DNA from: Luidia sarsii
Taxonomy: Eukaryota > Echinodermata > Asteroidea > Paxillosida > Luidiidae
DNA: 64,000 nucleotides
Direction of reading: 5' to 3'
Assembly (NCBI GenBank): GCA_949987565.1
Contig: OX465105.1
Span: 17,386,137 to 17,450,136 of the forward strand
Part shown: piece after piece, positions 22,201 to 32,119 of the stretch
Numbering within the stretch: position 1 is the first letter of the stretch
Layout of the letters: each line of letters opens with the position of its first letter
Made by a program: the position numbers and the translations under genes
Notes under the pieces: model-generated
Told to the model about the DNA's origin: nothing
The model's database searches: none
Seen by the model: the letters and a program-made list of their open reading frames with translations, nothing else

Positions 22201-25200
22201 ATATATGCTCAACACTGCGTATTGACTGTATTGAGTTCTTGCACATTTGGCAGGGTTCTGTTGGAGCGATGCAACAGAGGCGTGAAGCGTTCGATACACG
22301 AGTGGCCCAGGACTCACCCAGCGCTTGGCGGGCCTCGCACTGCCTCTGCAGCTCACGCTTGAGGGCCAGCAGCTCCTCCTGGGCGGTGCGCCTGCCCCGC
22401 TCGGCCTCGTCCAGGCAGCGCTTGACCACCAGCACCGACTGGGCGTGCTGCCTCTCCGCCTCCTTCAGCCGGGCCTGGTGCTGCCTCAGCTCGCCGGCCC
22501 GGCCCTCCCTCTCCCGCCTCAGCTCCTGCGTCTTGTCGCCGACCGCGCTCCGGAGGCCGGCGCACTCGGCCTCGGCGGCGGACAGGTCGGCGGTCAGGGG
22601 CTGGACTTGGGCGAGGAGGTCGGCCAGGCAGCCCCGGATCCGGTCCAGGTCCTTGGCCTGCTGGGCAGACCACCGGTCCACGTCGGCGGCCGCCATCGGG
22701 CCGCCCGCCTCCCCGAGCCTCTGGCGGTGGTCGGCCAGGGCCGAGGGCAGCCCCTGCGAGCGGCAGACCTCCGTGATTGCCTCGGCCACCCGCCCCAGGG
22801 TCAGCTGGACCACAGAGCAGGCCTCGCACGGCACGAAGGCCGTCTCCACCGTCTGGGAGGCTATGGTGCGCGTGTCTGCGGCGATCGTCCCGCGCTCCGC
22901 CGGGGGAGAGTTTGCCGGGCCGGAGCACGGTGGCGGCAGCATCCCCCCGTAGCCCTTGGAAGGCCCAGCCTTTCCAGCTACCGGACCCGAGTTAGGACCC
23001 GACTTCCCGTCGCTGGTCGAGTTCAGCTTCTTGGACGTCTCGAAGGACTGGAGCTGTAGCTCTGTGTTGATCACTTCCAGCTTGCTCACTGTCTTGCTCT
23101 TGGCTTTGTTCTGTAAGTGAGAGTGGAACCCATAGGACACAGACGTAAGCGACTGACGTGAAAAAAAAAATCTGTAGGAAGTGAACTTCCGTTGACTGGA
23201 TTTCTCGCAGATATGGTTTGCCTATCAGCGAGAGATTGGCGAGGCTCTCGCAATGCATTCCTTTTGCTCACCTCTGCCTGCAGCTGTGCGCAGAGGTTGC
23301 TCAGCTGGACCATCTTGTTCCAGAACTTCTTGACCACCAGGCCGACGGACATCTGCGACCCCACCAGCAGGCCCGCCGTGGGCGGTCGGCCCTGGGTGCC
23401 GGCCAGCAGCGTCTCGGCAAAGCGGGCGAAACCCTGCAGCAGCAGCAGCATCCTGAATGGGGGGGGGGGGTTCATATAATAATACTTTACTGCTCTAGAT
23501 TTTTCCCGCGCACTGCTGCACTATGGAATTCTCTATCTGCAACCTGCTTTGCCCCTTTCTTACAACTTGTCTGAATTCTGATAATCCTTCTTTTGTGTTC
23601 ACTCCTCCACACTTCTCTCTTTGATCTTTTCCCCCTCTTCTCACTAATCCCTACCCTACTCCTCGCCCTTCCCTTTGATCTCACCCTACCAGCTTTACTC
23701 TTTGTCCTTTTTTTCCCATCCGTGTCATATTCACTCTTTTCCCCCTTCCTTCGTGTACATGTATCTGTTTTGTCCTTGTCAGTCTGCCTTTGAGGAAGGT
23801 CCTGCTAGGATCGAAACGTCAGACCCACTAAATTTTGAGCTTTGTCTGAATCCAAACGAAACATAGACACTCATCTTCCTTCCATTATGGTCCTGGTTCT
23901 TCTCCTTATTACTTTTTTTTAGCTCTCACCTAAAAAAGCCTTTTGGGGCCTTGTTTGGCGACATTCATAAACAAAAACCCAGCTTAACCCCTCGATAACA
24001 GCTGAAATGGCAGCACCACCAACAACTTCAAATTCAAACACACGGCTACTGTTGTCCAAACTTTAGACAAAGACTCTTTTCAGTCTACCTCAAAAGCAAT
24101 ACTGAGCATGACAAACACCTGTTTTGATGTCAGTTGCCATGTGAGTTGCCAGATTAATGGCAACAATTGCAATATCGTGGGTAGACTACTACTTTGGATC
24201 GAGGGATAGCACGCTGCCCCAGAAGACAGCATGCTGAGATGTCCCACAGTCGGTCACTCGAGCTGCCTGCATTCTTACAGCAGGCAGTAAGACAAAGCAC
24301 TGAGCACACGGGTCTAATTAGAAGACGAGTAGGGCAAGCCCTCATTGAATGACAGTCTCAACGACGCAGTGATCCTATCACACCTCCTCACCTGTCAATC
24401 ACCAGCTCAAAGAGGACAATGTGGGCCACCTGGTTGTCCTCTTCATCCTCCGAGAAGCTGTGCTCCTCCAAAAGAGCCGGGATGTCCAAGTCGCTGGAAA
24501 TCTGCAAAAAAATTGTCAGTCCAGTCAAATCCTTGGTTTAAGATTTAGTGCCAAGGGCAATCTGGTTGATAGTTCAGAATTTGGATTTAAGAATCTCCGC
24601 GACCACCAGGTCTCTACTGAGATTTGTGGCCCAGTGTATGCGCCTGGAAATCCAGCTTGTGGTTTGTCGACGAATTTGAAGGTGTGATATACAAAAATGT
24701 TGCAAACTGCTTACTGATTAAATTACCAAAATGCAAATCATAAAATTTAGTGGGCCCGACGTATCGATCCTAACAGGACCTTTCTCAAAGGCTGAAGGTG
24801 TGTTAGCTTGACAAGTACAACAGAGTATTCACCAAGAAACTGGGGTCAAACGCTTGTTTCTTGATGTTCCTGACATGACTGATGGGTAAGGGAAATGTGA
24901 CTGAAGCCTAAGCCTGAGCCTTCATTTTGTAAAAGGAAGTGTATATTCACTCCGCAACGGCATTCTTCCTGCAGGTCGTTCTTGCTGATGTTATGCATCT
25001 ATTCATGAACAGTCTTTACTCTGATTGGCCAACATCAGAGTAAAGAGCATACATGAATATGCATAAACATGATTACATGATGATGTAATGACCAATCAGA
25101 CTAAAGGGCCCAGCAGAATAGCATTGGTGGGGGAAGAATGCTGTTGCCGGTTGAGTTTGAAACTTAGGAACGGAGCCCCGCCTCGTGAATCCCAGCACCC

Positions 25201-25337
25201 ACCTTGTCCGGGAACTTCCACGAGGGGTACCTGACTGGCCCCACCCTGGAGGTGACATCCAGGACGGCCGACTGCAAGTCCCTGACGTCACTCTGGAGGC
25301 TCTCCAGGCAGTACTCACTGCCCAGCAAGTGCGCCAT
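16212..25337 (-). CDS. CCDC157: coiled-coil domain-containing protein 157 (CCDC157) with C-terminal CCHC zinc finger
   Basis: Twelve exons join in phase to 851 residues: 25337-25203, 24501-24392, 23452-23272, 23110-22318, 21602-21412, 21115-20939, 20428-20251, 19593-19448, 18886-18759, 17942-17758, 17363-17220 and 16399-16212. The N-terminus (MAHLLGSEYCLESL, then SRVGPVRYPSWKFPDK) matches what I know of vertebrate CCDC157, as does the helical segment HIVLFELVIDRMLLLLQ. Residues about 230-590 are Arg/Glu/Gln/Leu-rich and strongly coiled-coil-like; 600-640 form another helix (RSNNIRMQILEEQNGLL). Residues 640-800 are disordered and Gly/Ser/Arg/Pro-rich. Residues 829-849 have C-x2-C-x12-H-x3-C spacing, as in ubiquitin-binding fingers of NEMO and optineurin. 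CCDC157 is linked to Golgi and sperm acrosome biology in mammals. The intron between 18759 and 17942 has a GC donor. The start ATG begins the conserved N-terminus. Later exons are less conserved and rest on splicing phase. Confidence 0.88.
16651..16842. mobile_element. foldback element, family C (GGTTTGCGGTGACACCATGT arms)
   Basis: AGGTTTGCAGTGACACCGTG, then GGGTTGCTCTTTTGTGAATG and GAGGTTCTGAGAAGAA, is mirrored by TTCTTCTCAGAACC, CACAAAAGAGCAACC and ATGGTGTCATCGCAAACCT. Other copies: about 7330-7425, 17609-17650 (short), 17998-18200, 45240-45437, and one arm at 26788-26840. Confidence 0.8.
16914..17135. repeat. CATCC pentamer array in the last CCDC157 intron
   Basis: About 40 units of CATCC, much purer than the 61860 array, between exons 17220 and 16399. 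The transcript strand is (GGGAT)n. ORFs such as [11 protein letters not shown] here are repeat translations. Confidence 0.95.
17998..18202. mobile_element. foldback element, family C, CCDC157 intron 9
   Basis: GGAAGGTTTGCGGTGGCACT at the left and GGTGTCACCACAAACTTTCC at the right. It lies in the intron that uses the GC donor (18758-17943). Confidence 0.75.
18759..18886 (-). other. CCDC157 exon 9 with a non-canonical GC splice donor
   Basis: The reading phase of exon 8 (phase 0) does not fit exon 10, which needs two bases carried in. This 128-base open segment supplies exactly those two bases. Its acceptor is GATACAG|GTC. Its donor is CAGAG|GCAAGC, which matches the AG|GCAAG consensus of the known minor GC-AG class. 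The peptide begins VTGPAIPLWQSSG and ends MSHQAQ before the split arginine. Confidence 0.7.
19840..20215. repeat. GGATTGGAG purine-rich degenerate repeat, CCDC157 intron 7
   Basis: About 370 bases dominated by GGATTGGAG, GGATTTGAG and GGAGTGGAT words, between exons 20251 and 19593. The transcript strand is pyrimidine-rich (CTCCAATCC). Confidence 0.8.
21686..21862. mobile_element. R1 repeat, inverted pair, CCDC157 intron 4
   Basis: A copy reading GTTGCAAACTGCTTACTGAC ... CTAGCAGGACCTTTCTCAAA and GGCAGAGTGAC meets its own inverse (CTCTGCCTTTGAGAAAGGTC ... CAGGCCCACTAAATTTTAAG) with no spacer, giving a perfect hairpin of about 65-base arms. Confidence 0.8.
23575..23840 (+). mobile_element. R1 repeat, long form, CCDC157 intron 2
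   Basis: Very similar to 15530-15775, word for word over most of its length, so it is a recent copy. Short R1 copies elsewhere: 1905-1999, 8699-8960, 16516-16585, 31717-31800, 35225-35290, 37728-37772 and 48868-48962. Confidence 0.75.
24687..24792. mobile_element. R1 repeat with 10-bp target duplication, CCDC157 intron 1
   Basis: TGAAGGTGTG at 24677-24686 and 24793-24802 flanks a 106-base R1 copy (ATATACAAAAATGTTGCAAA to CAGGACCTTTCTCAAAGGC). The host sequence is again family F, which continues at 24803-24955. Confidence 0.75.
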
Positions 25338-26900
25338 CCTTCGCCGACCGAGAAAAAGAAAGAAGAAACAATCCAACAGAACATAGCCAAGCAAAAGATA
25401 GCAGAGGCAAGTGGCTGGGGAGAGGACAGGAGCGGAGGATAGAGAGAGAGAGCAAGGAGAGGGAGGAACCTAAATGGGGGGGGGGGGGGGTGGAGGAGGT
25501 GATGCAGCCCCCCCCCCAAAAAAAAAACCAACCCAAAACAACAACAACAAAACCCTATTTTTGTGAGCAAATCAATTGTCCAAATTTTTTAGGCCCCCTC
25601 TCCAACCCTCCTCCCAGCTCGGCACCCCCATACTAGTCACACTCATACTGTCATAGCATGGAGGAATTAGTAATTCCTCCAGTCATAGTCATACTCATAG
25701 TCACTTACTCATACACTGATAAAGTTATCATAAAAATTAAAATGATAAATAAATATATTCATGAGTCCCCATTGCCTTTCACTCTTTTATTTAAAATGTG
25801 ACTTTTGGTGCGGATATAAAATCATTCCAAATCTGGACGACATCCAAAGTTGAAAAGGTATTGCATGAAGCATGACCAGGAATCTTGTTTTATGAAATTA
25901 ATTTAATGAATTATGAATTTATCCGAAGAGGATTTGTCATGCTAACCACTACCACTGTATTTAGCATCAGTTTCTCTTTGTGCTGAAGCAGCTCTTTGGT
26001 TTGAAAATGATCCCTGGTTGTCAGGGACTTTCCTTTTTTAAATCCCAATATGTCCAGAATACTAGTACAAATACTAATAGTAAGTGACTAAGTCAGTAAG
26101 TGAGTATTCTGTCTTGGACCGTGGAGGAATAAGCCCTTGGACCGAATTTTAAAGGAAAGGTTTTGAGTCAATGAGTGGAAGTTACTTTGATTTTTAATAC
26201 ACTAAGTTGACTAACTAAACTAGAAAACATAATCTGTCAGTGTCATGCCGACCAATTGGGAATTCGAACTAATTTCATTTTTTTTAGTAGGTAAATATTC
26301 ACCTTACCTTGTGCTACAGTCTCATCGGCTCAAACCACAATCACATTATTAAATTATATATAAATTACAATTACTTGGTGGGCTTTGGGATGTTGTTTAT
26401 ATTGGGTGAATGATGGCGACGACGCATAGTTATTCGGACTGAAGCTAGTCTTAAATTTCTGTCCGAGTCTACTACATACAGTGTATTTCACTGCTGGCCG
26501 TGCTTGTCCTGAACCATGATTCAAGAATGGGAACACCTGTGTTTGGCTTTACGGTCAGCGTCAGTCTGGTGCGTGGCGTCGCCGATCGTTATGGTATTGG
26601 TATCACCGGCAAAAGAGGGCGCTTCAACTGCACCGATTGCGAAATGTGGATCAAGCACAGAATTCTCACATCTATAAAAAGTATGGGCCGATATGATGGC
26701 GAGAAACTTTTGACAAAAATATTCCTCCATGGACAGATCGACTTTGATCGATACAAATTTGCATGGTGGGTGAAACAATAATAGGAGGGTTTGCGGTGAC
26801 ACCATGAAAAGAACCCGCTAAGTGGTAACTCGACGTTCTCTGGCGGCGTCACCGATACATAAAAGTGTTGCAAATTGCGGACAAAAATTATTGATATACA
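25338..26900. other. upstream region of CCDC157
   Basis: This includes the presumed CCDC157 5' UTR and promoter. There is a poly-C/A tract at 25478-25535, a hairpin-forming block just inside the gene at about 25010-25090, and AT-rich DNA from 25640 to 26400. Foldback family C begins near 26788. A 93-codon plus-strand ORF at 26500-26781 has no recognisable domain and no splice support, so I do not call it. Confidence 0.4.
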
Positions 26901-27360
26901 GAAAAAAAAATGTATTTGGTCTGACCATGGTCTGATATGTTTCGATCGCTTGTAGCGAGCAATTTCTTCTAAGTTCTAGGGCAGAAATTTACTTGATCTG
27001 AAAATATAGGCATAGTTGCGGCCGTAATCATGGTAGTAACCCTCGCCGCAACTCCATGCCGCAACTATAGGCGCGTCATTACGCAGGAAAATCAATGTTT
27101 GGATAAAACCCTGAACTGATTTTGCCAGAAAAAAACACCAAAAAAATGAATACACACCAAATCCATCTAAACGTACCCAAAATGGTCACTGAATTGTAGT
27201 CCCAAAAATAGTATGAGTCAGTATAAAGCACTTTTTTTGTAAAATGTTTGTATTCAAGTGAGTAATTATAATTTTACACATCGATCACGACTTGAACGGA
27301 AAACACTCGACAAGTGGTTGAAACGGTGAAACACGTACGTGTAGCGTGCGCAACGAAGGC

Positions 27361-27695
27361 TGTGTGAGAGACATTTCGAGGAAAACGGTTGGCGGTGATG
27401 CAATTTTCTAATTTTGGTTTTGAATCGTAACTTCCTGCCTTTGCTGCTCACATCTAGCCTATTGCCTTTTGAGATTTTTGCGAAGTGCTACCAGTACGTA
27501 GTGCCACAGCACTGCCAACGAAGCCTGATCGACTGAGAGGCATTTCGAGGAAAACGGTTGGCGGTGATGCAATTTTCTAATTTTGGTTTTGAATCGTAAC
27601 CGGTCTTTGCTGCTCGCATCTAGCCTATTGCCTTTTAAGGATTTTTTTTGGGGGGCGAAGTGCTGCCAGTACAGTGCCACAACACTGCCAACCCG
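27361..27695. repeat. two-copy 169-bp tandem duplication
   Basis: The sequence starting CATTTCGAGGAAAACGGTTG occurs at 27372 and again at 27541, a period of 169 bases. Long near-identical blocks follow in both copies (GATGCAATTTTCTAATTTTG, then CATCTAGCCTATTGCC and AGTGCCACA.CACTGCCAAC). It is non-coding in all frames. Confidence 0.85.
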
Positions 27696-28457
27696 ACAGA
27701 TCAAATACCGGTAGTTGCCAAGCCGGCCACGTGTATGAATGATGTAATTGAAATGACTAGGGGACTCGGGAACGTGACAGCCCTGGTTGGTTGACAATGG
27801 TGATGATGATGATGTAATGCCCCGGGTTTTTTCCTCAATGGCCTTGCTTGAACCTTCACGTTGCGCTTAAAGCGCCCAACTGGGCTACACCTACTTGCAC
27901 GACACACGCACGCTACCAGGGGTCGCATGAACGAGCCAATTTGGGCGATTATAGTAGCAGGCTGCGCCATGCACCATAGTCAGTGCGACGGTCTTGGCAC
28001 GTACAGCTGTGCAGTACCCCTACGGTGACAATCGCAGCCGGTGAAGTCGAATAATATCCGACCTGCCAAGTGCCAGCAATAACGAGAGGACATAACTCAC
28101 GTACACGCCAGGTAGTCTTAAATTTCTTTTCGTGTCTACTTGGAATATAGGCTTTCCCATGTTGGCTAACTATAGATGAGTATTTTTGGCGCAGGTGTTG
28201 ACACATTTTGTGTGACTTTTGATGAAGTTGGTTTACACGTACACTAAATCAGTATATGCAGGCCCCTATGTGCCATTGCAAGAGTGCAATTGGAATGTGC
28301 CTTAGTCGTTAATAAATGTTATATTCTACTTTCTAGTATATGTACATGTACTACATGTATTGTAATACTAGTTAGTAGTAAGTAGTAGATGTACTGAGTA
28401 CCAAAGATCTTAGCGCACAAAGTCAAATGCGCAAAGTCACGTGCACAAGATCATGGA

Positions 28458-28755
28458 CTACTCCGAGCAAAAGGTGAAGTACGCACTGGAAGCACTTTTA
28501 GTTTTACTGAGTTTAAGCATGGAGCTATAAAAGCTCCAGGGTTTAAGTAAGCAACGGAATCTGTCGTTTGCTTTCGGTGCTCCGAAAATGAAGCGAGAGA
28601 GTCACAGAAAAAAAATGATACAACTTTGGATGCGTGAACAGAATGTGATAACTTTCGATGTGATGTGACCACGAAATGGAGAGAATGTGTGCGACTTTGC
28701 TTACTAAAATGGCGCCCAGTGCGTACTTCACCCGGATGCGTGTGATCTCGCAAGA
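28458..28755. mobile_element. foldback (MITE-like) element
   Basis: The left arm CTACTCCGAGCAAAAGGTGA, continuing through AGTACGCACTGG, is mirrored on the right by CCAGTGCGTACTTCACCC and a closing GCAAGAGTAGG. No transposase is encoded. The short ORFs inside are antisense noise. Confidence 0.6.
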
Positions 28756-28807
28756 GTAGGCTGTCTGAGTACTAAGTACTTACATGATGTAGTTCACTGA
28801 CTGTATA

Positions 28808-29332
28808 CAGTGGAACGTCGCTACAATGACCATCACGAGATCCATGGAAATTGTTCGATATAGTGGTCGTTCGTTATTCTGTTGGCGGGGCTGTTGAGTT
28901 TGAAAGGCTCACTCCCTTCAACCGGAGTGAAACTTACCATAGAGTGTTTATGGAATGGTCATAATAATGTTCACTTTTAAAAAGATATAGTCACATGAAT
29001 GAGTGAACATTCATCTGATGGAATTGCATTAAGTTATATAGATTTAAACAAAAAGGTTAAATACATTTTTGATTTAGCTGTAAAATGATATTTCATGAAC
29101 TTTATCATTCACGCCTGTACTCCTATAGTAATCTTTCACTCCAGGGAATAACATGGAGCAGTCAAATTGACCAATCAGCTGCCAGAAGTGCCATTCTGTG
29201 ACGTCGTCACCGACCAAGTGAATAGCAGTTGTGGCCACATATTTTGTACAGAAAAATCCGGAGCCAAAGGGCATGTTCGTTATAGCCGAATGTTCGGTAT
29301 ATCGGTGTTCGTTATATAGTGACATTCCACTG
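28808..29332. mobile_element. pogo/Tigger-like non-autonomous DNA transposon
   Basis: The element is 525 bases. It begins CAGTGGAACGTCGCTACAAT and ends with the inverse ATAGTGACATTCCACTG, with a TA dinucleotide on each side (TATA|CAGTGG and CCACTG|TATA). CAGT ends with TA target duplication are typical of Tc1/mariner-pogo elements. There is no transposase ORF. A truncated relative ends at about 40677 in the POR gene. Internal sub-terminal motifs (GTTCGNTATA) recur on both sides. Confidence 0.7.
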
Positions 29333-29409
29333 TATACTAGTAGTACTGTACACATACAGTGTACATTTTTACTTAATACATGTACCATTAACTTTGTGTT
29401 CTACATGTA

Positions 29410-29535
29410 AGAGTACAGTCCAAGTAACTAGGACTATGACTAGTAGGACCTTACAACTTACATACAAGTTTGTAATCACAATTTACAAGTCGCCTGGCCC
29501 TTTTGGAGGGGTTGGGCGACTGTAGGGTCCTAGGA
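29410..29535. mobile_element. foldback MITE, family A (GTCCGAGTAACTTGGACC arms)
   Basis: This is a degenerate copy: GTCCAAGTAACTAGGAC on the left and GGGTCCTAGGATAG on the right, with the GGAGGGGTTGGGCGACTGTA centre shared with the 13602-13720 copy. Confidence 0.55.
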
Positions 29536-30499
29536 TAGTACTAGTAGTACTCAGTAGTAGAGGCTAGGCACAAGCCAATTAGGATGATAATGTTGGAATT
29601 CATGATTTTTCGACCAAATTCCCTAGATTTCACAAAGAAAACACCTGTGAAACTGTCCCTCGTGCCCACCGTGGGATTCAGTGAGAATCACACATTCCAA
29701 TACTGTTTTGACTGGTCATTTTGTTCATTCACGTTTGGGGAAAAAGGAGAAATTTCCACTCAGTTGATTGAGAACAGCTCCTCCCCCCCCCAAAAAAAAG
29801 CAAAATCTGGACAGCCATCTTGATTTGAAACTGAAATGGTGTATGCAAATTGATGACGTTCTGACATGTCCGGGTGCGCTGTGGATCTGTGTGAGTGTGT
29901 GGGCATGCATGCGTTGAGCCCCGGTGACTATTTCCTGAACGGCGCAAACTCCACAAAGCAACGTCCGGACATCACATTGCTGTGGACAGAATTTTCGGGA
30001 CTCGTGCCCGGCTGTCGGACCAAGTGCTATTCGTGTGAATTTGTGTGTTGCTTTTGTATGAACTATGTAACACAACCTACTAATATCCTATACATGTATC
30101 ATTATGACAACGTTAGGTCTTCACAGAAAGAATCAAGCATGTAGACCACGTAACCCAGCTGACTCCAACAGAAACCAACAAATTTTGGGGCCTGTTGTCC
30201 TCTGTTGGGTTCAGCAGTGTACAGAACTGTGTTGAGGATTGTCGGGGTCAACATGGTGGTGTGGTGTTAAACTGTTATGGGGCAGGGGTAGCCACAGTGC
30301 CACACATGAAGATAGTCAAACAAATGTAAAAAGAAAAGGCCCAAAAGAAAGGGCCCAAAGGGAAAGTCCCAAAAGAAAAGACCTAGCAAATAGCAATTGC
30401 CTGTTAGTGTTATTTGAGTGTTAGTCTTTTGTTGGGACTTGTGATCAACACTGACTGTACAGTACAGGATTTTGTTAGGGCTGGCATCCTATGCAAAGT

Positions 30500-30660
30500 T
30501 ACTGTGCACAATATTAGTACCATCATTGCAGGACCCTGCTGAACCCAACAATATCCACTGTTGGATACTGTTGGGATCAGCAGGCTTCACACATTCAAGT
30601 TTCATGCTTGTTGGATACTGTTGGGATCAGCAGGATAGAGTTGAGGCTAACAGTGAGGGG
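30500..30660. repeat. short direct repeat
   Basis: TTGGATACTGTTGGGATCAG occurs twice, 47 bases apart, in a region with related ACTGTTGG and CAGCAG words. It is non-coding. Confidence 0.5.
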
Positions 30661-32119
30661 GTTAGGGTTAAAATATTTTTTTAGAAATAGTACAGCCTCG
30701 ATTTTTCGATATTAAGAAGCAGCTAATGTATTTTGAAAAAGGCCAGCATAGGCTATCGGGTTTGAAAAAATTGTGAGGTATTTTTTATCAGCCTTTCGGC
30801 CCATTACGGTTGTTTGTACATGTACGTGGGTAGAACTGCCACACCAATTCTGGAGCAATAAAGACAAGGCCACATCAGGAAGTTCAATCATTACATACAC
30901 TACCGGTACTTGTACAGCAAGCTTTTCTGTGAACAGGCATACCGGTTAACAACTGGGCTTCTCAGAAAATGCAGGTACATGTAGAGTACATGTATGCCTT
31001 TGTACGTGTACCGGTACTTGTCCCCACACAAAATTGTGGCACATAAATTAAAAATAACATTTTGAAAACTGTTCACCGACTACATGCAGATCTATGATGA
31101 AAAATAAATAAATCACCAAAATTGTGAGGTTTGTGATTGAATTTTTGTTGTTCTCAAATGCACAATGGCAATGACCGGTCTCACGCAATTAGGACGAAAA
31201 CTATTTTGAAAGTAAATACCGGTATTCACTGAAATGTACCGGTTTACAAGTCCAGCGTTATCTTTCCCTCCTACAGTACGTACTGTAGCTCCTGTAGTGT
31301 TAACCTTGAGCCCAGCCCTGTGCAGTGCTTATTTATCCGAACTTCCGTGCCTCAAAGTTCAGAAGTGGAAGGTTTCCTTATCGGCTAAATATTTTTGCAT
31401 TCAGATTGAGATAAATTCCACAGGCATATTAATGGTGGGGTCGGACCTAAACTCCTTGTAATCTCTCTCTCTCTCTCTCTCTCTACTGGCCAGCAAGGCT
31501 GCCAGGGCACCGGATATATATACATGTACAGTAGATTTGAACTGTCCCACCAGTGGGTCAATTGGCCGGCATTTTTTCCGCAGATTGCTTGTCACTCTAC
31601 GGTGACCTCCTTCTCCTTGTCCGGTTGTCTCTGCACTGCACAATTAGAGGAGGCTAGATTCCAGCAAGGCTACCGGTAGTTCTCTGGTTGTGGGAAAGTT
31701 GTTGTTGTACCTCAGTTATGTCCTGCAAGGATTGAAACGTCAGGCCCGCCCACTAATTTGCAATTTTTGTAAATTTAGTCAGTAAGCAGTTTGCAAAATT
31801 TTGGTACATGTATATTACCAGTACTGTAAGATATTTCATTGCTAGTTTTTGTTTGAACTCATTGGCAAACAAATTGATTTGGAGCTTATGAAAAATAGAG
31901 AAGAGCCTGAGTATCCTGGCCGAAACTTCAAGTTCTACATTCACTGGGTTTTTTTTCCAGAAAGAGACAGAAAAAGAGCCAACATATGGTGTACCCAGTC
32001 TACTCACAAACCTTACTACAGGTACATGTATTGTATCATACATTATGTACTAAGTCCCTAATGTTAATTAAGCTTCAAATCTGAAAGATAGTTATAGCAT
32101 AAAAAACAGTGGTTTAGCT

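Noticed and set aside
22239..23059. Two plus-strand ORFs of about 240 residues
   Set aside because: Antisense shadows of the GC-rich CCDC157 exon 4, which has conserved coiled-coil sequence on the minus strand.
26500..26781. 93-codon plus-strand ORF near a CG-richer segment
   Set aside because: No recognisable domain, no conserved neighbours, no clear splice sites, and it ends beside a foldback arm.
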